Shown piece after piece: positions 1 through 5,254 of a DNA stretch of 5,445 nt. Below the pieces are notes generated by a model. It was not told where the DNA came from and ran no database searches. It saw only the letters and a program-made list of their open reading frames with translations. Numbering within the stretch: the first letter of the stretch is position 1; every line of letters begins with the position of its first letter. Made by a program: the position numbers and the translations under genes. Where the stretch lies: positions 1-5,445 of the forward strand of contig CAZIAZ010000078.1 in NCBI GenBank assembly GCA_964536835.1, written 5' to 3'. The stretch comes from DAONFI01 sp035403485 (GTDB lineage Bacteria; Planctomycetota; Phycisphaerae; SM23-33).

Positions 1-283
1 TATAAAAAAGACCGGACAGGACAGTTCTATCCACTCTTTATATGTCCCCGATGCCATCGGGTGTCCTTAACTAATTCGATATTTGGCAAGTACCTTTTTG
101 AGAAAGGTTTAAAACATATTTGATTACGATTATATGAGCTTGCTTCCTAATAGCGGCTTTTTCCAAGTTTTAAAAAGCTAATCTCGGCTCCAACAATAGC
201 ATTAAACTCCAACAAGCCATAATAACAACCAACGCGTGGTGGTAAACTTGTCACAAACCACTTTTACGGCCTGCATTTCAACC
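1..283. other. Intergenic region left of the insertion sequence
   Basis: No open frame here has a credible start, ribosome binding site or family resemblance. The stretch is AT-rich. It holds the branched palindromic element at 14-66 (separate entry) and two weak hairpins: ACCTTT/AAAGGT at 92-97 and 103-108, and GCTTTTT/AAAAAGC at 156-162 and 172-178. Neither is followed by a T-run on the strand where it would act as a terminator. Before the IS inserted, this DNA was continuous with the intergenic region that now begins at 1750. Confidence 0.6.
14..66. repeat. Palindromic element able to form a three-way junction
   Basis: Two adjacent GGACA copies (14-18 and 19-23) are answered by two TGTCC copies (43-47 and 62-66). 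Between the TGTCC copies lies CCGAT-GCC-ATCGG (48-60). All segments can pair at once: outer stem 14-18/62-66, helix A 19-23/43-47 with a 19-nt loop, and helix B 48-52/56-60 with a 3-nt loop. The three stems abut almost without spare bases. On the minus strand the outer stem is followed 4 nt later by six T (plus positions 4-9), so a transcript coming from the right would end in a structured RNA plus U-run. It could be an unusual terminator or a dispersed repeat. The pairing is directly visible; the function is inferred. Confidence 0.4.
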
Positions 284-291
284 AATAGACA
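284..291. repeat. Target site duplication, left copy (AATAGACA)
   Basis: The 8-bp word AATAGACA abuts the left end of the IS and is repeated exactly at 1742-1749, abutting the right end. IS256-family elements make 8- or 9-bp duplications. The base before it (C283) also matches C1741. I assign C1741 to the element because both ends then begin with G and the inverted repeats line up without a gap. A 9-bp duplication (CAATAGACA) is the alternative. Confidence 0.85.
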
Positions 292-319
292 GGTAGTGTC
301 CAGAAAATTTCGCACATTT
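292..319. repeat. IS256-family terminal inverted repeat, left
   Basis: The left end begins GGTAGTGTCC and finishes with TTTCGCACATTT at 308-319. It matches the reverse complement of 1714-1741 at 19 of 28 positions. The inner 12 bases are identical, while the outer 16 share only 7. A conserved inner block with diverged tips suggests that the inner block is the main transposase-binding sequence and that the tips are under weaker constraint. Confidence 0.85.
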
Positions 320-335
320 TGTCTTCAGGCGGTGG

Positions 336-382
336 GCGAGGATTTTTTCAGTGTAGCGTAGCGGAACTGGAAAAATCCTCGC
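336..382 (-). terminator. Long stem-loop after the transposase stop (possible bidirectional terminator)
   Basis: Positions 336-352 and 366-382 form a 17-bp stem, GCGAGGATTTTTTCAGT against ACTGGAAAAATCCTCGC, with one G-T position and a 13-nt loop (353-365) that contains a GTAGC tandem. It starts about 10 nt downstream of the transposase stop, inside the left end of the IS. The stem carries its own A/T runs, but no clean T-run follows it on either strand, so it is not a textbook intrinsic terminator. It could stop transcripts, protect the transposase mRNA 3' end, or block read-through into the element from outside. Confidence 0.4.
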
Positions 383-392
383 GGCCATCGTT

Positions 393-1628
393 TTAACCTA
401 TCATACGCTGTTCCTTATTTGCCGCATCAAGCTCTTCCAGTCGACCCATCTCCAGGTATCGTCGCGTGGCCCACTGCGTGCCCGAAATATGCCTCAGCCT
501 CGCCCCGCAGAGCATCAACGCACTCTGGCCATCCGGAAAGCTGCCGACCACGTTCGTCCGCCGCCGTATCTCCTTCATCAGCCGCTCCAACGGATTGTTC
601 GTCCGCAAACATCGCCAATGTTCTCGCGGATAACTCGTATATGTCAACGTCTCGGCCACGCCTTCTTCCACGACTTTCGCGGCAGCGGAAAGTTTCATCG
701 CAAAAAGTTTTGCAACCACATCATTGGCCTTCGCTTCCGCGGCTGGCCGGTCTTCCTGAGCGTGGATGGCCTTGAGCATCGCGGCTACTTCCTTCTTTCT
801 GTCCGACGGCACTTTCGAAAACACGTTACGATACCAATGCACCGTGCAGCGTTGCCAATCGGTATTAGGAAAAACTTCGCCCAACGCTTCGACAAGGCCG
901 AGGCACTTGTCGCTTATTACAAGCCGCACCCCGTTCAATCCGCGTTTCTTCAAGTGTCGCAGGAATGCCAGCCACGACTGCTCGTCTTCCTTGCAGCCTT
1001 CGCATACGCCCAATATCTCACGGAATCCGTCGTCATTCACACCGACGGCAACGAGTATCGCGATGTTTTTTACCTCGCCGCCCCAACTGCGTTTTAGCCA
1101 TATTCCATCGAGGTAAACATACGGATGGCTATTCGTTAACGGTGCGTTCCGCCATGCCTCTATGCGTTCATAAATCTTCTGGTTCAGGCTGCTGACCACG
1201 CCGGGTTTTACCCGAGTGCCCCAAAGGGCCTCCGTGATGTCTTCAACACGCCGCACGCTTACGCCGGCAAGGTACATCTCCACGAGCGATTCTTCGACGC
1301 TGCTTTCACGGCGGCGATAGCGTTCGATTATCTGCGTCTCGAACGGCAGACTACGGAGCTTGGGAACTTTGAGCGTAACTTCGCCTGCCGCCACGTGCAG
1401 CTTCCGCTTATAGTGGCCGGCCCGCGTGTCGATTCGTTCAGGACTTCGTTCATACCTGCTGGCCTTGCAAAGCTCGTCAGCCTCGGCATCGAGCATGCTG
1501 TTAATGAACTGCTCGACATTCTCGCGGACCATTTTGCCGAGGTGGTTTTGTACCTGCTGCTCGTCGATTCGAAAGACCGGCAGATTCTTTTGGTTGCTTT
1601 CAGTCGATTCTGTAGTACTATGTTCCAT
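393..1628 (-). CDS. IS256-family (Mutator-like) transposase
   Basis: This 411-residue DDE transposase cuts and rejoins the element ends, and its length is normal for the family. Visible marks are the first catalytic Asp in YLDGIWL (D174), the second in VISDKCLGL (D240), and the Glu in NNPLERLMKEIRRRT (E348). The family's C..H motif appears as RCTVHWYRNV (C261, H264). The N-terminal part (about 20-160) is the DNA-binding and oligomerisation region and includes the RSxxR.D.R.GHYKRKL stretch typical of the family. I start at the ATG at 1628 because AGGAG lies 6 nt upstream. The frame stays open to a TTG at 1682, but that start has no ribosome binding site. No frameshift or stop interrupts the gene and all catalytic residues are present, so it is probably active. 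Expression may come from the promoter-like boxes at 1654-1682. Confidence 0.95.
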   Translation of the reverse strand: MEHSTTESTESNQKNLPVFRIDEQQVQNHLGKMVRENVEQFINSMLDAEADELCKASRYERSPERIDTRAGHYKRKLHVAAGEVTLKVPKLRSLPFETQIIERYRRRESSVEESLVEMYLAGVSVRRVEDITEALWGTRVKPGVVSSLNQKIYERIEAWRNAPLTNSHPYVYLDGIWLKRSWGGEVKNIAILVAVGVNDDGFREILGVCEGCKEDEQSWLAFLRHLKKRGLNGVRLVISDKCLGLVEALGEVFPNTDWQRCTVHWYRNVFSKVPSDRKKEVAAMLKAIHAQEDRPAAEAKANDVVAKLFAMKLSAAAKVVEEGVAETLTYTSYPREHWRCLRTNNPLERLMKEIRRRTNVVGSFPDGQSALMLCGARLRHISGTQWATRRYLEMGRLEELDAANKEQRMIG

Positions 1629-1634
1629 TGCAGT

Positions 1635-1639
1635 CTCCT
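1635..1639 (-). promoter_or_regulatory. Ribosome binding site of the transposase
   Basis: The minus strand reads AGGAG followed by 6 nt and then ATG (1628-1626). This strong site decides the start and excludes the longer TTG-initiated version. Confidence 0.75.
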
Positions 1640-1653
1640 GTGTTAGTGAATTG

Positions 1654-1682
1654 TTTATCGAAATCAATCTACATTCCACCAA
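1654..1682 (-). promoter_or_regulatory. Candidate promoter of the transposase
   Basis: On the minus strand TTGGTG (1682-1677) is followed after 17 nt by GATAAA (1659-1654), a plausible -35/-10 pair ending about 25 nt before the ATG. Both boxes are imperfect. The position, just inside the right inverted repeat, is where IS256-family elements carry a transposase promoter. Confidence 0.35.
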
Positions 1683-1713
1683 CCTGGAGACTGCTTGTCT
1701 ACATCCTCAGCCC

Positions 1714-1741
1714 AAATGTGCGAAAAATAGTATACGTTATC
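1714..1741. repeat. IS256-family terminal inverted repeat, right
   Basis: Read on the minus strand from 1741, this end begins GATAACGTATAC and reaches TTTCGCACATTT at 1725-1714, exactly 28 bases in, the same offset as the left end. Identity with the left repeat is 19 of 28. The opening GATAA resembles, from memory, the tip of IS256 itself. Confidence 0.85.
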
Positions 1742-1749
1742 AATAGACA
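1742..1749. repeat. Target site duplication, right copy (AATAGACA)
   Basis: Exact copy of 284-291, directly abutting the right end of the IS. The two copies mark a single clean insertion without later deletion at either edge. Confidence 0.85.
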
Positions 1750-2245
1750 TGGCCATTCGAACCCACAGCCGCACGATTGCTACGCGGACAGCCGCCGGTT
1801 CACGCGGGTACCTATCCTTCTCTAAAAAATAAGAACATCTTACGAATTTTCAATTATCCGTGGCCCCTTTTTCGATGATTAGTACCCCATCCACCCGGTA
1901 CCTTTTTCATTGCGAGCTACCAAGGGTTAGAGTCCCTTCAAGATGGATATAATATCGAATATCGAGGCAGATGCAATTTGAAATAGCCCTCAGATCCCAG
2001 AGAAATTCACCTTTTTACAGCGGGGTCAATAGAAATTTCATTAACTCGCGTTTTGATGTACTCCTGCGTGCGATGGTACAGCGTGATTGAAAGACACTTC
2101 GCCTTGTTGATGACGCCTATGGCTGCCTGGCCCCTCATTGTGAAAATTTTTAAATGTCATAAAAGTATCGCATGAAAATCAGTCATCCACCGCTTGGAAA
2201 AACTCCTTGCGGCTTAATCGGGCAGTTTGAGTAATTTTCAATATA
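1750..2245. other. Intergenic region between the IS and the permease
   Basis: No convincing gene lies in this stretch of almost 500 bp. The first 60 bases are a GC-rich patch with a direct repeat ACAGCCGC (1765-1772 and 1788-1795) and several CCGC/GCGG pairings. The rest is AT-rich. A small hairpin AAGGG/CCCTT lies at 1922-1926 and 1934-1938. A 43-codon minus-strand frame (2138 to 2007) has normal-looking codons but no ribosome binding site and no family I recognise; it may be a remnant. No clear intrinsic terminator follows the permease stop at 2246. Confidence 0.55.
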
Positions 2246-3160
2246 TTATGCATGTAATCCTCCTGCTCCAAAAGCAGCTATCGCAGCCGTCATTATCAGA
2301 GCTGCAATCAATCGCCGGAGAAAGACTTTGCGTGGCATGTGAGCTTCAATATGCTGATGACCCTTGCTGGCTATCAGCACACCGAGAAAGATTGAAATTA
2401 TTCCACGCATTGATTGTAATATGTTCCCATAAACTGTTCCGACAATTGAAAAAGTGGCGAACATAAAAACCATGGCTATCAGCCATGCCAATGAAAATCC
2501 AACAGCCGAACCCTTTAGATCAGACCATTTTGCTTCCTTTACAAAGAACATGCAAAATGCACATAATACTCCGCACAGAATATATATTGCGCACACACTG
2601 AAAAAAACTGCACCCCAACGGCTTGACATTTGACTTTCGAGATTTTCGACCAATATTGTTATGTTTATGTCCGACAATGAATAAAACAGGCAGGCGCCAA
2701 GTACGCCGATTATGGCTCGACGGCTTATTCCGCCTCCGCTGAAATTCAATATAAACGTACCGACCAAGCATAGCAATACTCCCAGCCAATGCAGATAATT
2801 CAACGGAATACCCATCATCCACCATGTCAGGAACGCAATCATAACCACTTTTAATGCCAAAAGCGGTGAAATTTTTGACGCTTCGGCGGAATACAGGGCA
2901 AAGAATATCAGCAGTTGTCCGGCGAGAGAAAAAAACACGCACAGTATTACAGGCTGTATCCAGCTCCAATTCCAGTCAATATGCGCAGGCCAACAGAACG
3001 GCAGTGCAAACAAGCCGGCAATTCCCATAAGAATTTGGCTGGAGACCAACAAACGTATATTTGAGTTCTGATACTCTGATGAAAACTTGCGAGCAAAAAG
3101 GTACGATACCGATTGTAACAAAGCCGACAGCAAACCTACGATTATTCCATAATTTATCAT
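2246..3160 (-). CDS. EamA/DMT-superfamily permease (ten predicted membrane helices)
   Basis: A 304-residue, very hydrophobic inner-membrane protein with ten likely helices at about 5-24, 36-57, 67-89, 97-117, 124-140, 148-168, 183-207, 219-241, 242-264 and 281-301. This is two five-helix EamA repeats, and length and topology match the drug/metabolite transporter superfamily. The SxSYLFARK beginning of helix 1 and the RGIISIFLGV segment of helix 9 are typical. A His-bearing loop (HQHIEAH, about 268-274) precedes the last helix. DMT proteins exchange small metabolites such as sugars, nucleotide sugars, amino acids or amines; no substrate can be named here. I prefer the ATG at 3160. A GTG at 3169 in the same frame would add three residues, and neither start has a strong ribosome binding site. 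It lies 116 bp downstream of the dehydrogenase on the same strand, so it probably belongs to the same transcript, though the gap leaves room for its own promoter. Confidence 0.88.
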   Translation of the reverse strand: MINYGIIVGLLSALLQSVSYLFARKFSSEYQNSNIRLLVSSQILMGIAGLFALPFCWPAHIDWNWSWIQPVILCVFFSLAGQLLIFFALYSAEASKISPLLALKVVMIAFLTWWMMGIPLNYLHWLGVLLCLVGTFILNFSGGGISRRAIIGVLGACLFYSLSDINITILVENLESQMSSRWGAVFFSVCAIYILCGVLCAFCMFFVKEAKWSDLKGSAVGFSLAWLIAMVFMFATFSIVGTVYGNILQSMRGIISIFLGVLIASKGHQHIEAHMPRKVFLRRLIAALIMTAAIAAFGAGGLHA

Positions 3161-3276
3161 TTTCCACACTTACTCGCCAGCAAGGGCAATAAATATCCTT
3201 TTCAAAAACACAAAAATATCTGAACACTTTTCAATATATGGTATGTATCTTCATTTTACGAAGATGTCTTTGGGAA

Positions 3277-4425
3277 TTATGCTTTATAATCATTATTGAC
3301 TTCAGACGGCAGGGAATATGTTTCGAAACATTTTGTAAAACAGTTTTCTACACCTTCTATATATGTCAGCCTGTCGTTATCACGACAAGTCGTTTTAATC
3401 ATGTTTTGAGGCATAACATGAATCGGCATTTTTTGAATCTTGTTAATGCAAACTAAATGCGGCAAAGCAGTGTCAATGTCGCAAGGTATCATACCGTTGC
3501 TACGTACCGCTTTGATGCACTCCCATAATTTGTGCATTTCGTCGTCATATGGATTGCCATAAATCTTTTTATCCCCTCTCGTAGTCAGGCCGATAAGTTG
3601 GGAATCTTCCGGATTAAATGTAACTTTGCCATTTTCAAATTCCAACTCCATAATTGTGCCGACTGCTTTTTGGCAAGAATGCGTTGTAAGAAAAAGAATC
3701 TCAACGTTAACGTCAGTCATAATCCGCATTGCCGCAGTATCGTAGTTTTCACATGGTTTGGCGCGATAAAGTTCCGCTTCTATTTTTTTAGGTGCAACAC
3801 TTTTGTTTATTGCGGCTCCTGCTACAAAAAACATATTATGAAGGTAATGGGCTGTCGCATTGTTGGCCGGGCTGTCTATAATCCACTGACCATCATCTGT
3901 TTTAATACGTCCGGCCCAGTTATTGCGTTTGTAATAAGATTCCCATCGCGGCCAACAGGTATATGCCTTAAACCTTTTCGGTTTGCCGTAATATCCGGCC
4001 AGTATGTCTTTCTTTAATGCAATATTGGCTGGTGAAAACGACCATTGATAACCAATGGCTACAAACCGTTTCGCTTTTTTTGCCGCGGCGGCCATTGCAA
4101 AAGCGTCTTCGACCAATGCCGCTATCGGTTTCTCACACAATACATTCGAGCCGGATTCAAGTGCCTCGATAGTTTGAGATTTGTGACAATGTATGGGCGA
4201 AGATATTACAGCAAGCTCGGCGAAATGATTCTTGTAAAATTCTTCAAGGTTGGCATAAACCGGAATGTTATGCTGACGTAGAACTTCCATGCTCTTGGAC
4301 AATGACGCAAATGGGTCCACACAGCCTGCCAGCCGTACGTCATGTGCGTCGGCATCTTCCAGCATCGCCTTAAGATAACCTTCGCCATAACCGCCTATGC
4401 CAGCCAAAACAACATTAACCATCAT
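3277..4425 (-). CDS. Gfo/Idh/MocA-family NAD(P)-dependent oxidoreductase
   Basis: A 382-residue cytoplasmic dehydrogenase of the kind that oxidises or reduces a hydroxyl of sugars, inositols or sugar acids. The N-terminal Rossmann fold shows the dinucleotide loop G9-I-G-G-Y-G14 and the family hallmark CEKP (E98, K99, P100; the Lys is catalytic). The C-terminal substrate domain carries DSPANNATAHYLHN (184-197), with D184 and H193 as likely active-site residues, and a DRLTYIEGVE..LPSE tail seen in related proteins. Length is normal. The ATG at 4425 overlaps the isomerase stop as ATGA, with AAGGA 6 nt upstream (4436-4432). A second ATG follows at once at 4422, making the first Met optional. The overlap indicates translational coupling and a shared pathway with the isomerase. 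Substrate and cofactor choice (NAD or NADP) cannot be told from the sequence. Confidence 0.92.
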   Translation of the reverse strand: MMVNVVLAGIGGYGEGYLKAMLEDADAHDVRLAGCVDPFASLSKSMEVLRQHNIPVYANLEEFYKNHFAELAVISSPIHCHKSQTIEALESGSNVLCEKPIAALVEDAFAMAAAAKKAKRFVAIGYQWSFSPANIALKKDILAGYYGKPKRFKAYTCWPRWESYYKRNNWAGRIKTDDGQWIIDSPANNATAHYLHNMFFVAGAAINKSVAPKKIEAELYRAKPCENYDTAAMRIMTDVNVEILFLTTHSCQKAVGTIMELEFENGKVTFNPEDSQLIGLTTRGDKKIYGNPYDDEMHKLWECIKAVRSNGMIPCDIDTALPHLVCINKIQKMPIHVMPQNMIKTTCRDNDRLTYIEGVENCFTKCFETYSLPSEVNNDYKA

Positions 4426-5177
4426 AACGTTTCCTTTTGTAAAGCCTTAAGAGCCGCAGCATCACGCAGAAACGATTCCGGAGAATCGTTTTCAACAAAT
4501 TCCAATAAGGCAAAACAATCTCCGGCTGATTTTGCACGAATAAAATATTGCCGCCAAATATCGTAATGTTCCGACAGCGGAAGACGATTGCCGTTGTCCC
4601 ATGCATAAACATGCATTCCAGCCAGATATGGCATCAACCCGTCAATCTCTTTCAGACAGATTTCTGTCAACCTGTTCACCGAAGGCTGCCAGTAAGTCTT
4701 GAAATTATCGCTTGCAACTTCCTGCAAAAAGTTCTTACCAGAGTCAAGAGCATCCGTTAAAGTATTGCAGTGCCATTCGCAAACTATCGTGATTCTTTTT
4801 TCAGCGGCTTTGTCAACTATCCGTTTGGCGTCTTTGATGATTCTTTCACGGTACTCAATATCTGCCGTATCGCTGCCTTTTTTGCCGGCCCACACTCTGA
4901 TTTTGTCTGCACCCAAGGATACGGCACTTGCAAGCACATCAGAGAAGTTTGGCGAATCTTTTTCACCCAAGCAATAATACGAACCGTAAGCCGCTATTTC
5001 GAGCCCGGCATTTTGCGTCATACCACGAACCCGCTCAGCCGTCAAAATGTTTCCATGCGGAACGTGGACATCACCACCCCATTCAATACCGTCAAGCCCG
5101 GCCTTTTTGACAAGAGAAATTATCTCCTGAACACCAAGCGGCCGGAAGGTAACCGAAAGTAAACCTGTCTTTATCAT
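4422..5177 (-). CDS. Sugar phosphate isomerase/epimerase-like TIM-barrel protein
   Basis: A 251-residue protein of the xylose isomerase-like TIM-barrel superfamily (AP endonuclease 2 family, IolE-like). These enzymes use a divalent metal to isomerise, epimerise or dehydrate sugars and keto-sugars. Landmarks are GLDGIEWGGDVHVP (27-40; E32 and H38), VCEWH (E134), YWQPS (Q164), AGMHVYAW (H189) and LLEFV (E226). E134, H189 and E226 stand at the spacing expected of metal ligands. The ligand that is usually Asp is Gln (Q164). From memory, a YWQP-type subfamily exists, so this is probably a real variant and not a defect. The start at 5177 is supported by AAGGAG 4 nt upstream. It is the first gene after the MFS carrier and overlaps the dehydrogenase start by 4 nt. 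The reaction is unknown; a role in handling the product of the dehydrogenase is the simplest inference. Confidence 0.9.
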   Translation of the reverse strand: MIKTGLLSVTFRPLGVQEIISLVKKAGLDGIEWGGDVHVPHGNILTAERVRGMTQNAGLEIAAYGSYYCLGEKDSPNFSDVLASAVSLGADKIRVWAGKKGSDTADIEYRERIIKDAKRIVDKAAEKRITIVCEWHCNTLTDALDSGKNFLQEVASDNFKTYWQPSVNRLTEICLKEIDGLMPYLAGMHVYAWDNGNRLPLSEHYDIWRQYFIRAKSAGDCFALLEFVENDSPESFLRDAAALKALQKETL

Positions 5178-5181
5178 ATAA

Positions 5182-5187
5182 CTCCTT
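5182..5187 (-). promoter_or_regulatory. Ribosome binding site of the TIM-barrel isomerase
   Basis: The minus strand reads AAAAAGGAG followed by TTAT and then ATG at 5177. The site is strong and fixes the start of the isomerase. Confidence 0.7.
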
Positions 5188-5190
5188 TTT

Positions 5191-5220
5191 CCATACTAAT
5201 TATGTATTCCAACAGTATGG
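5191..5220. repeat. Inverted repeat upstream of the isomerase (possible operator)
   Basis: CCATACT (5191-5197) and AGTATGG (5214-5220) are perfect 7-bp inverted copies separated by 16 bp. They lie in the 77-bp gap between the MFS carrier stop and the isomerase ribosome binding site. The half-site centres are 23 bp apart, roughly two helical turns, which would suit a dimeric repressor or activator. It could instead be a weak mRNA hairpin; no T-run follows it on either strand, so termination is unlikely. The repeat is directly visible and the role is inferred. Confidence 0.35.
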
Positions 5221-5254
5221 AGTTTGTAACTCGTATCGTTTATTCCGGCAATAT

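Larger units (their letters stand above)
292..1741 (-). mobile_element. Complete IS256-family insertion sequence (1450 bp)
   Basis: This element has every expected part: an 8-bp target duplication on each side, 28-bp imperfect terminal inverted repeats (292-319 and 1714-1741), and one transposase gene filling most of the interior on the minus strand. A long stem-loop lies between the transposase stop and the left end. Length, duplication size and transposase type agree with the IS256 (Mutator-like) family, which moves by copy-out/paste-in through a circular intermediate. The intact gene and exact duplication suggest a fairly recent insertion that may still be mobile. The interior is richer in G+C than the flanking DNA, as expected of an imported element. 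It landed in intergenic DNA beyond the catabolic cluster, about 500 bp past the permease stop. Confidence 0.93.

Noticed and set aside
419..1195. Plus-strand open frames across the transposase
   Set aside because: They are antisense shadows of the GC-rich transposase gene, overlap each other, and resemble no protein family.
1629..1682. Longer transposase starting at TTG 1682 (18 extra residues)
   Set aside because: It has no ribosome binding site, the start is a TTG, and the extension overlaps the likely promoter. The ATG at 1628 has AGGAG at ideal spacing.
1750..1815. tRNA-like T-loop on the minus strand (GGGTTCGAATGG)
   Set aside because: The T-stem bases do not pair, and no matching acceptor stem, anticodon arm or D-arm can be placed at tRNA distances.
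1834..1948. Possible tRNA or small RNA: AAGGGTTAGAGTCCCTT hairpin with CATCTT/AAGATG further out
   Set aside because: The loop has TTA where tRNAs have TTC, the outer arms are over 100 nt apart, and no other tRNA arms fit.
2520..3227. Second-frame minus-strand ORFs overlapping the permease
   Set aside because: They are out of frame with the ten-helix EamA protein and have no ribosome binding sites or domain features.
3247..3265. Hairpin ATCTTC/GAAGAT just after the dehydrogenase stop as a terminator
   Set aside because: The stem is only 6 bp and AT-rich with no T-run after it. Too weak to claim that transcription stops before the permease.
3532..5162. Plus-strand open frames opposite the dehydrogenase and isomerase
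   Set aside because: They lie wholly antisense to clearly recognised enzymes and give low-complexity, Cys/Phe-rich translations without motifs.
5178..5254. Sigma-70 promoter in front of the isomerase (TTACAA and CATAAT)
   Set aside because: The boxes are 19 bp apart and imperfect, and AT-rich gaps give such matches by chance. Co-transcription with the MFS gene is equally possible.
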